This document shows positions 1 through 6,260 of a stretch of 64,000 nt of DNA, piece by piece. The position numbers were made by a program, and so were the translations under genes. The stretch comes from Acinetobacter calcoaceticus (GTDB lineage: Bacteria > Pseudomonadota > Gammaproteobacteria > Pseudomonadales > Moraxellaceae). The stretch is taken from assembly GCF_016508255.1 (NCBI RefSeq), contig NZ_JADVKT010000010.1, forward strand, positions 1-64,000, given 5' to 3'. Each line of letters opens with the position of its first letter. Position 1 is the first letter of the stretch. The notes under the pieces were generated by a model, which made no database searches, was not told the origin of the DNA, and saw nothing but the letters and a program-made list of their open reading frames with translations.

Positions 1-62
1 ATACTTTCATACTATTTCGTTTTTTGCTTATGATATAAGCAATTAAAATTGAGCTTCTCCCT

Positions 63-605
63 ATGCAATTTGAAATTATCGCGGCACAAGACCTAAATAA
101 TCAACAGCGACAACAGATCGCAGAGCTATGTTTTGCTGCTTTTGATGAAGATCCTTGGACTCAATATACCTTTATGCAAACTGCTGTTCATATAGTAGGC
201 ATATTAGATAATCACATTGTGTCACATGCTTTATGGACAGATAGAATTTTCACCTTCAAAGATTATGTCAATGTAAAAACCGCTTATATAGAATACGTGA
301 CTACTGACTACAATATGCGAGGGAAAGGTCTTGCCTCACAATTATTAAGATATTTAACTGATACTTTAATTACTTTAGATTATGAACTTGCAGCATTACA
401 ACCCGAAGATGAGACATTCTATAAAAAATTAGATTGGATTTCGTGGTGGGGGGATTTATACATTAAACAAGATGCTTCTACTTATTTGACAGATGAGTAT
501 GAAATTATGCTATTCCCGTTGAGTACTAAGTTGAAAGATCTATTATCAGATGCTTCAGATAATGATTATATTTGCACAGATTGGAGAGAGGGGGAAGTCT
601 GGTAA
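63..605 (+). CDS. GNAT acetyltransferase resembling AAC(2')-I aminoglycoside 2'-N-acetyltransferases
   Basis: A 180-aa single-domain protein of the GNAT fold. The acetyl-CoA loop is visible as RGKGLASQLL (about residues 92-101), preceded by the strand IEYVTTDYNM. The overall plan (YVE/YIE strand, GW/DW-x-x-W motif near residue 126-130, and a C-terminus ending DWREGEVW) matches what I know of AAC(2')-I enzymes, whose C-termini read like CDWRAGDVW or CDFRGGDQW. That supports a 2'-N-acetyltransferase relationship rather than a generic GNAT call, but substrate cannot be read from sequence. It stands alone, with no obvious Shine-Dalgarno before the ATG. Family confidence is high; aminoglycoside activity is inference. 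Confidence 0.85.
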   Translation: MQFEIIAAQDLNNQQRQQIAELCFAAFDEDPWTQYTFMQTAVHIVGILDNHIVSHALWTDRIFTFKDYVNVKTAYIEYVTTDYNMRGKGLASQLLRYLTDTLITLDYELAALQPEDETFYKKLDWISWWGDLYIKQDASTYLTDEYEIMLFPLSTKLKDLLSDASDNDYICTDWREGEVW

Positions 606-907
606 ATCTCGCTACCTAACATTTTGAACAGACATTAGCTTTAGTGTTTGGCCATAAGATTAAAATATAGCCAGAGACCATATTTTTTATGTGGTATCTG
701 GATAGATAAACAAATGTGTCTGATGTAATGGATTAATTTTAAAGTAGTTTTTTAAATTATTGTTTAAACATAATTAATAAGAATAAATCTACGATAAGAC
801 ACGGTGTTAATTTAATAATTTAAGCTTTACTTAGCTTTTGTACTTTTCTGTTCATTAGAGAAGCTTATAATGATTAAGAATCATTCCAAATCTAATAAGG
901 ATATAAC
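606..907. other. AT-rich intergenic region before cysK
   Basis: About 300 bp without a credible gene. The only structure I see is close to cysK: a TATAAT -10-like hexamer and an overlapping palindrome (listed separately). No terminator with a clear U-tract follows the acetyltransferase gene. Confidence 0.6.
866..885 (+). promoter_or_regulatory. putative cysK -10 box overlapped by a 17-bp palindrome
   Basis: TATAAT lies at 866-871 and overlaps the inverted repeat AATGATT-AAG-AATCATT (869-885), 22 bp before the cysK ATG. The -35 is not convincing. A palindrome over the start point suggests an operator; the binding protein is unknown. The arms resemble half of a Fur box, but the spacing is wrong for Fur. 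Confidence 0.4.
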
Positions 908-1906
908 ATGTCTACTGATCAGCAATTTCCAACACCCAATAATTTAGGGATCGCAGTTTATTCAAATAATGCAGAAGCAATAGGGAATACCCCTTTAGTT
1001 CGTATCAATCGTTTGATTAAAAGTGATGCAACCATATTAGCAAAAGTAGAGAGTCGGAATCCTGCATTTTCTGTGAAATGTCGTATTGGAGCGGCACTTA
1101 TTGCAGATGCAGAAAAGCGTGGCATGTTAAAAGAAGGCATGCATATTATTGAACCAACCAGTGGTAACACAGGGATTGCATTGGCTTTTGTTGCAGCGGC
1201 CAAAGGCTACCCAATTACTTTAACTATGCCTGCAAGCATGAGTCTTGAGCGTAGAAAAGTATTAAAAGCACTCGGCGCTAATTTGGTTTTAACTGAACCA
1301 GCGAAAGGGATGAAAGGTGCAGTTGATGAGGCTGTACGATTAGCAACTGAACAACCAGATGTTTATTTTCTGCCTCAGCAATTTGAGAACCCAGCGAATC
1401 CGCAAATCCATGTCGATACAACTGGCCCTGAAATTTGGCAAGCAACAGGTGGGCAAGTCGATATTTTGGTTGCTGGCGTAGGTACTGGTGGCACGATTAC
1501 GGGTATTTCTCGTTATTTCGAACAAGTTCAAAATAAACCTTTGTATTCTGTAGCAGTTGAACCTGCCGAGTCTCCAATTATTACTCAAACCAGAAATGGT
1601 GAGAATATTACACCTGCACCGCATAAAATTCAGGGAATTGGTGCAAACTTTATTCCAAAGAATCTGGATTTAGATGTTGTTGATGAAGTCTTACCTATAA
1701 GCAGTGAAGAGGCAATTCAGTGGGCAAGAAATTGTGCAACGCAGGAAGGTATTTTAGTAGGTATCTCAAGTGGGGCTGCTTTAGCAGCCGCTGCTAAAAT
1801 TGCAGAGCGCCCTGAAAGTGCTGGTAAAACAATCGTTGTGATTCTTCCAGACAGTGGGGAACGTTATTTATCTTCTGTTCTGTTTGAAGGTTTATTTGAC
1901 GAATAA
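908..1906 (+). CDS. cysK: cysteine synthase A (O-acetylserine sulfhydrylase)
   Basis: A 332-aa PLP-dependent fold-type II enzyme that makes L-cysteine from O-acetyl-L-serine and sulfide in the cytoplasm. The Schiff-base lysine sits in [11 protein letters not shown] (about residue 57). The substrate loop is [13 protein letters not shown] and the phosphate-binding glycine loop is [10 protein letters not shown] (about 196-205). The C-terminal [13 protein letters not shown] is also typical of the family. Length fits CysK. An AAGGA Shine-Dalgarno precedes the ATG. It appears monocistronic, with a strong terminator right after the stop. CysM is less likely given length and the SVKCRIG motif. Confidence 0.95.
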   Translation: MSTDQQFPTPNNLGIAVYSNNAEAIGNTPLVRINRLIKSDATILAKVESRNPAFSVKCRIGAALIADAEKRGMLKEGMHIIEPTSGNTGIALAFVAAAKGYPITLTMPASMSLERRKVLKALGANLVLTEPAKGMKGAVDEAVRLATEQPDVYFLPQQFENPANPQIHVDTTGPEIWQATGGQVDILVAGVGTGGTITGISRYFEQVQNKPLYSVAVEPAESPIITQTRNGENITPAPHKIQGIGANFIPKNLDLDVVDEVLPISSEEAIQWARNCATQEGILVGISSGAALAAAAKIAERPESAGKTIVVILPDSGERYLSSVLFEGLFDE

Positions 1907-1918
1907 TATTAATTATAA

Positions 1919-1948
1919 AAAAAGCCCATCAATAGATGGGCTTTTTTA
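1919..1948. terminator. bidirectional intrinsic terminator between cysK and the lytic transglycosylase gene
   Basis: AAGCCCATC-AATA-GATGGGCTT flanked by A-run and T-run, between convergent genes, so it can serve both strands. Confidence 0.85.
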
Positions 1949-1959
1949 TTCGACCTTAT

Positions 1960-2568
1960 TTATATCGCGCTTTTTAAAGTTTTTTGATGATGTTTAATAG
2001 ATCGAGCATATTTTTTTGCTTTGTGACGTGTCCAGAAGCTTCGCTCATAACCTGTCGGCCCCACATTATAATAGGCAGTAGCTTTGAACCAGCTGTCCGC
2101 TGTTTGATAGTAATGATTTAAAATATATGCACCGCATTGGATGTTTGTGGATTCATCATACAAATTACCAGCACAAGTTTGTTGCCAGTAGCTTGGAATA
2201 ATTTGAGTTAAACCAACGGCTCCAGTAGGAGAACGAGCATTAGTATTGTAGTTAGACTCTTGTCGAATAACTGCCGCAAGCAGGAGTGGTGGGACATTAT
2301 ATTGATCAGCACTTTGAATAATCATTGGAGATAAACGATTTGCTGTATTTGAAGGAACTGAATAAGCTTTTTGTAAGCCCGACGAGAGTTTATTTGAACG
2401 CCAAGAAAATGAGCCACTATTGGGGCCTAAGCTTGTGCATCCCGTCATTATTGTCATCAAGGCTATGATAAAAAATTTGAGACTAAAGATGTGTAATTGT
2501 GTTGGTTCAAAACGATTTTGGGTGAAAGATGAGATAAGCAAAATACAAAACCAATAATCAAGCTTCAA
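1960..2568 (-). CDS. SLT-domain lytic murein transglycosylase, probable lipoprotein
   Basis: A soluble lytic transglycosylase domain covers roughly residues 85-190. The catalytic glutamate is in RQESNYN, followed by GAVGLTQIIPSYW and the YYNVG motif near the end, all standard SLT family-1 landmarks. It cleaves peptidoglycan glycan strands to 1,6-anhydro ends. A lipobox-like ALMTIMTGC at about residues 36-44 suggests an outer-membrane lipoprotein. The start is doubtful: the upstream-most start is TTG and no ATG sits at the usual distance before the lipobox. At about 200 aa it is a small member of the family. Confidence 0.85.
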   Translation of the reverse strand: MKLDYWFCILLISSFTQNRFEPTQLHIFSLKFFIIALMTIMTGCTSLGPNSGSFSWRSNKLSSGLQKAYSVPSNTANRLSPMIIQSADQYNVPPLLLAAVIRQESNYNTNARSPTGAVGLTQIIPSYWQQTCAGNLYDESTNIQCGAYILNHYYQTADSWFKATAYYNVGPTGYERSFWTRHKAKKYARSIKHHQKTLKSAI

Positions 2569-2659
2569 ATGAAATCATAGTATTCAGCCGTAACTATTGG
2601 ATCAATATAAGTTCTGTTGCTCAACACAACCAAAAAGTAAGAATTTTGTATAATTGAAA

Positions 2660-2782
2660 TGAAAAAACCCCGACATCCTGTCGAGGTTCTTTCGTATTCA
2701 GCTTATGTAGCTAACTCCTGTCAACTACCGCTTCCTGCGTTCTTATTCTTCTTCAATGAGACATCCTGTCTCTCTATGTTTC
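2660..2782 (-). ncRNA. predicted Rsm/Csr-type regulatory RNA (four GGA hairpins)
   Basis: Read on the minus strand, this ~120-nt segment has four GGA motifs, each placeable in a loop. They are GAGACA-GGA-TGTCTC (2772-2758), CGC-AGGAA-GCG (2739-2729), a hairpin whose loop contains GACAGGAGTT (GGA at 2718-2716), and CCTCGACA-GGA-TGTCGGGG followed by six T (2686-2662), which is also the terminator. Two copies carry ACAGGATGT, the core of the CsrA/RsmA SELEX consensus. Size and layout match RsmX/Y/Z RNAs that titrate CsrA/RsmA. A -10 element and a GacA-box-like repeat lie upstream. No ORF explains the segment. The role is inferred; transcription is not proven. Confidence 0.8.
2661..2686 (-). terminator. 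intrinsic terminator of the Rsm-like RNA
   Basis: Minus strand: an 8-bp stem with one G-U pair, loop GGA, then TTTTTT. It doubles as a CsrA/RsmA-binding hairpin. Confidence 0.85.
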
Positions 2783-2786
2783 ATAT

Positions 2787-2792
2787 ACTATA
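2787..2792 (-). promoter_or_regulatory. putative -10 box of the Rsm-like RNA
   Basis: TATAGT on the minus strand places a transcription start near 2780. The -35 region (AATATC at 17-bp spacing) is poor, as expected for an activator-dependent promoter. Confidence 0.55.
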
Positions 2793-2834
2793 AAAAAATA
2801 TTAAAGCTGGATATTCGTTAATGACCACAAGTTT

Positions 2835-2852
2835 TGTACGTTTTAACTTACA
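2835..2852 (-). promoter_or_regulatory. putative GacA box (upstream activating sequence)
   Basis: Minus strand TGTAAG-TTAAAA-CGTACA matches the GacA consensus TGTAAG-N6-CTTACA at 11 of 12 defined positions, with the exact 6-bp spacer. Its centre is about 63 bp upstream of the inferred RNA start, similar to Pseudomonas rsm promoters. It overlaps the 3' end of the DUF2798 reading frame. Confidence 0.7.
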
Positions 2853-3081
2853 GACGTACGTTGTCCACTTTCTTAATTACGACGTTGACTGTTTTCTCTA
2901 CTAAAGGAGCGCCAATCAATACACTTGGGAAAGCTAACACCCATGCAATAATGCAGGCGGATAATCGTAATAAAACTGAGTGATGATTTAGTCCTATTAG
3001 TTTAAAAGTTGACATATCCGAAACTATAAATGACACCATCCCAGATAAAATTAAGAGGAATGAAAGTCTCTATGCTTTCAT
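2848..3081 (-). pseudogene. DUF2798-type small membrane protein gene with stop at codon 4
   Basis: A good Shine-Dalgarno (AAGGGA) precedes ATG AAA GCA TAG at 3081-3070. Past the amber stop the same frame stays open for 74 codons and encodes a two-helix membrane protein. Its second half (AWVLAFPSVLIGAPLVEKTV) matches the AWPLAFPxVLxxAPLVRR pattern of DUF2798. The next in-frame ATG (3039) would start inside helix 1 and lacks a ribosome site. I therefore read it as a recent nonsense-inactivated gene, third in a cluster with the frameshifted flavodoxin gene. A sequencing error at one base is the main alternative. Confidence 0.7.
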
Positions 3082-3085
3082 AGTT

Positions 3086-3648
3086 TTATATCCCTTCATA
3101 AGCATTTAGGGTCAATGCAAAATTTTCCCCAAACAGTTGAGCAGTTTTAATATCTCCTTCATCAAAGCTATCGGGATTACTGGCGTGTTCAGCCTGAGCC
3201 ATTAGGCCTGACCATGAGCCGAGACGGTTAGCTGCTTGAGCATAGGGAATACCTTGATGCTGCTCGGGTAAGATTTACCCACCCATAACATGCCATGTTG
3301 CATGCAGAAGGTAAAAAGTGAAATGAGTGTCGACTGCTTATCACCTGCGGGAAGGGAAGAAACTGTAAACCCAGCCGCCAGTTTTCCTTTAAAGCTCTGT
3401 TTTTTCCATAATGGACCAGTTGCATCCATGAGTTGTTTTAATTTTGAGGCCACTCCGCCTAAATAAGTCGGAGATCCCCAAATTAAACCGTCATATTGAA
3501 TTAGGGATTCGGCGTTATCGATAAGATGTTCAGCACTGAGTAGATCTACTTCAATATTTTCTTGGCTCAATATACCCGTTTGAATTTGCTGAGCAATAAA
3601 TTGGGTATGTCCCTGACGACTATAGTAAATAATGGCAACATTTTTCAT
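3086..3648 (-). pseudogene. frameshifted flavodoxin-fold NAD(P)H:quinone oxidoreductase (WrbA-like)
   Basis: The N-terminal 130 or so codons encode a flavodoxin-like fold: FMN phosphate loop YYSRQGHTQFIA (residues 8-19) and WGSPTYLGG (57-65). Near 3268-3280, after HGMLWVG, the frame is lost. The family-like continuation PEQHQGIPYAQAANRLGSW and onward to ALTLNAYEGI then stop (3088-3086) is in a different frame. The net change is -1 (or +2/-4). The uninterrupted product would be about 187 aa; the broken frame stops at 3202 after 148 aa with an unrelated tail. It lies 18 bp after the DUF2938 gene and 4 bp before the DUF2798 start, so it was an operon member. Confidence 0.8.
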
Positions 3649-3666
3649 GGGCGGTTTTCTCTTTAT

Positions 3667-4152
3667 TTAAATTTGAAATAGTTTTGCAGTGAGATATAAA
3701 CCACAGCCAAAAACACTATGGTTAAGCAAACTTTTTAGAGAGTTCAAAAAGGGATGAGGTGTTTTTGAAGAGAAAAAACCACTGCCCATCGCGGGTTGCA
3801 TAATCAAAAATGGAATAAGAACCGTGACCACACCAAACAATAGTGCTGAGTAAAATTGAGGATGAGTGAGCCAAGTTTGGCCTACAATAAAAATAAAACT
3901 AAATGCAAAAATAACCCCAACGCTATAGTGCGCAATCCAACCTAATAAATATTCCCTCTTAATTTGAGGGCTTTGAGCAATGGATTGATGTACTAATTTA
4001 CCTTGGAATATCCAGCCAACCCAGCGTCCAAGAAAGGTGAAATTTAGGGTGGGAACCTTAAATATTTTTAACAAAAACAGCCAGATATCCATAATTATTG
4101 TTGCACCAATACCAAGACATAAAACTTGAAAGAACAATGTAGAGATATTCAT
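3667..4152 (-). CDS. DUF2938 family membrane protein
   Basis: A 161-aa hydrophobic protein with about four membrane helices (residues 8-28, 64-86, 92-112, 135-155). The signatures GIGATIIMDIWLFLLK, FLGRWVGW and IMQPAMGSGF are what I associate with DUF2938; no biochemical role is established to my knowledge. I chose the ATG at 4152 because AGGTG lies 5 bp upstream; the frame also opens at 4176. It is the first and only intact gene of the minus-strand cluster controlled from the divergent MerR intergenic region. A link to redox or metal stress is inferred from context only. Confidence 0.8.
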   Translation of the reverse strand: MNISTLFFQVLCLGIGATIIMDIWLFLLKIFKVPTLNFTFLGRWVGWIFQGKLVHQSIAQSPQIKREYLLGWIAHYSVGVIFAFSFIFIVGQTWLTHPQFYSALLFGVVTVLIPFLIMQPAMGSGFFSSKTPHPFLNSLKSLLNHSVFGCGLYLTAKLFQI

Positions 4153-4192
4153 TTTTACACCTACTTTTATACGCATTAAACGTGATAAATTT

Positions 4193-4223
4193 ATTGTGCA
4201 AGTTCAAGTTCACTTGAAGTCAA
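4193..4223 (-). promoter_or_regulatory. MerR-type promoter/operator between the regulator and the DUF2938 cluster
   Basis: Minus strand: TTGACT (-35, 4223-4218) and CACAAT (-10, 4198-4193) are separated by 19 bp, the over-long spacer typical of MerR-activated promoters. In the spacer sits the palindrome TTCAAGT-TC-ACTTGAA (4203-4218). The divergent merR-like gene starts at 4233. Confidence 0.65.
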
Positions 4224-4232
4224 GGGGGTATT

Positions 4233-4637
4233 ATGGATATTGGTGAAGTTGCTAAGAAAGCAAAGGTCACAACTGCAACACTACGTTTTTATGAAGAGAA
4301 GGGATTAATTAAGTCAATAGGCCGGCAAGGTTTAAGACGGCAATATGGTAAACAGGTACTTGATCAACTGGCATTAATTGCTTTAGGCCGTGCTGCGGGT
4401 TTCTCTTTAAATGAAATTGCCACTATGTTTGGGCAAGATGGTAAGTTTGATCTTGATCGAAAAAAACTTAAAGATAAAGCTGAACAATTAGAGCAAATGG
4501 CAAAGCGACTACATTTTATTAGTCAGGGATTACAACATGCGGCAGTGTGTCCTGCTGAAAATCACATGCAATGTCCAACTTTTCAGAACTTTTTAAAAGC
4601 AGCAATTGCTGGAGAATATCAGCCAACAAAACTTTAA
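4233..4637 (+). CDS. MerR family transcriptional regulator with CueR-like cysteine loop
   Basis: 134 aa. The winged helix-turn-helix is at residues 1-70 (DIGEVAKKAKVTTATLRFYEEKGLI), followed by a dimerisation helix (about 72-100). The C-terminal loop has CP-x6-CP with Cys106 and Cys114. This spacing equals the Cu(I)-binding loop of CueR (Cys112/Cys120), so a thiol effector site for metal or electrophile is plausible. AAGGGGG lies 5 bp before the ATG. It is divergent from the DUF2938 cluster and shares an operator of MerR geometry, so it probably activates that cluster. The ligand is unknown, and no copper genes are adjacent. Confidence 0.88.
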   Translation: MDIGEVAKKAKVTTATLRFYEEKGLIKSIGRQGLRRQYGKQVLDQLALIALGRAAGFSLNEIATMFGQDGKFDLDRKKLKDKAEQLEQMAKRLHFISQGLQHAAVCPAENHMQCPTFQNFLKAAIAGEYQPTKL

Positions 4638-4785
4638 TTAACTTGTACTGAAGAAATTTATTTTTACTGTGTATTTAACAGTTAGATTTGTCATATTTTT
4701 GCCATAAAGATTTCATCTTTTTGAAGTGAAAACTTCATAGAAGCTTGATTAAATTTGCTTAATTTTTTACCAATTGGATAAAACT

Positions 4786-6045
4786 ATGAGCAAAAAAACT
4801 TTAATAACAATATTATGCTGCGCCAGTTTTGGATTAACAGCATGTAACGATAATAGCGATCAAGAACAAACTTCACCTACTGAAAACGTTACCGAACCCA
4901 CATTAATTTCTTTTGCCAAGCTACCTGTAGAAACTTATGCTGCTGGCCCTGACTCTGGTGCATATGTGAAAGGTGCAAACGGTATCTATCCGCCATTTAA
5001 GGGTCAGCCTGTACAGGGTTTTTCTGCTGCATTAAAAAATGAAGATGGCAGTTATATGGCAATGGCTGATAATGGTTTTGGAACTCAAGATAATTCGGCA
5101 GACTTTTTACTTCGTATTTATAAATTAAAGCCAGATTTCAAAACTAAACTTAAAGGTACGGGGCAAGTTACTGTACAAGGCTTTATCCAGCTACGTGATC
5201 CAAATAAATTAGTTCCATTTAATATCGTAAATGGTAATACATCTGAGCGTTTGTTAACAGGTGCTGATTTTGACCCAGAGTCAATGCAACGTGCCAATGA
5301 TGGGACTTATTGGATTGGAGAGGAGTTTGGTCCGTATTTACTTCATTTTTCAGCAGATGGAGTGTTGTTAGATGCTCCGATTGCTTTGCCAAATCCATTA
5401 AATCCAACTCAAGAATTACGTTCACCACAAAATCAGTTTAATAAAGCGCAAATTAATTTTGTAGAACCTTTGGTTCAGCAAAGTGGTGGTTTTGAAGGAA
5501 TGGCGATTTCGCCAGATGGACAATATCTCTATCCTCTTATAGAGAAACCACTTAAGTCAATTCGGGAAACGGAAAGACAATTATTGATTTCTCAATTTGA
5601 CCTGAAGAAAAAAGCTTATACAGGCAAATATTATTGGTTCCAGTTAGATAGTAAAGCAACCAATATTGGAGATTTCCAGCTCTTTAGTGATAAAGAAGGC
5701 ATTATTATTGAGCGTGACGCAACTCAGAATAATTTAGGGGGTTATAAAAAATTAATCCGTATTAAATTGAATGAGTCAGGCCAGTTAGTAAGTCGTGAGG
5801 ATTTAGTCGATTTAATTAAAATTGCTAACCCGAATATGCTGTATGGCACGGCGAGAGCAGGGGATATAGGCACAGGACAGACTTTTGCTTTCCCATTTGA
5901 AACCATTGAGGATGTCATTATTGAAAATGGTACAACGCTTACTGTCTTAAATGATAACAACTTCCCTGGTTCAACAGGACGTAACGCAAAATTGGCTGAC
6001 GATAATGAGATTATTCAGATTCGTTTACCGAAAGCATTGTTCTAA
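4786..6045 (+). CDS. phytase-like esterase domain lipoprotein
   Basis: About 419 aa. The N-terminus MSKKTLITILCCASFGLTAC is a lipoprotein signal with lipobox LTAC. The rest resembles the 'esterase-like activity of phytase' domain (PF13449): TGADFDPESMQRANDGTYWIGEEFGPYLLHFSADG, GGFEGMAISPDGQYLYPLIEKP, and the C-terminal LTVLNDNNFPGSTGR. The domain is a beta-propeller of uncertain substrate; the name reflects homology, not proven phytase action. An in-frame TTG lies at 4774, but the ATG gives a normal signal peptide. It is monocistronic with a hairpin after the stop. Confidence 0.85.
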   Translation: MSKKTLITILCCASFGLTACNDNSDQEQTSPTENVTEPTLISFAKLPVETYAAGPDSGAYVKGANGIYPPFKGQPVQGFSAALKNEDGSYMAMADNGFGTQDNSADFLLRIYKLKPDFKTKLKGTGQVTVQGFIQLRDPNKLVPFNIVNGNTSERLLTGADFDPESMQRANDGTYWIGEEFGPYLLHFSADGVLLDAPIALPNPLNPTQELRSPQNQFNKAQINFVEPLVQQSGGFEGMAISPDGQYLYPLIEKPLKSIRETERQLLISQFDLKKKAYTGKYYWFQLDSKATNIGDFQLFSDKEGIIIERDATQNNLGGYKKLIRIKLNESGQLVSREDLVDLIKIANPNMLYGTARAGDIGTGQTFAFPFETIEDVIIENGTTLTVLNDNNFPGSTGRNAKLADDNEIIQIRLPKALF

Positions 6046-6069
6046 GTCATGTAAATAAATTGTGTTAAA

Positions 6070-6105
6070 GCTGCGGCGGATTTTATTCCGCCGTATTTAT
6101 TTCTA
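6070..6105 (+). terminator. hairpin after the phytase-like gene
   Basis: GGCGGA-ATTTT-type loop-TCCGCC stem (6075-6092) followed by GTATTTATTTC. The U-tract is interrupted, so this is a moderate terminator. Confidence 0.55.
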
Positions 6106-6260
6106 GAATAAAATCTTGAACAAACTTTAATCGAATTAATTTCTACATGGTTGTTTTCGCATGTTTTATAAACAGGGAAAATGAATGAAATTCATGTTAA
6201 AATGATCGGCTTTCATCTTTAGATGTCTCTCCTCCATCTGCTAGCCGAGATTCGCAAGCC

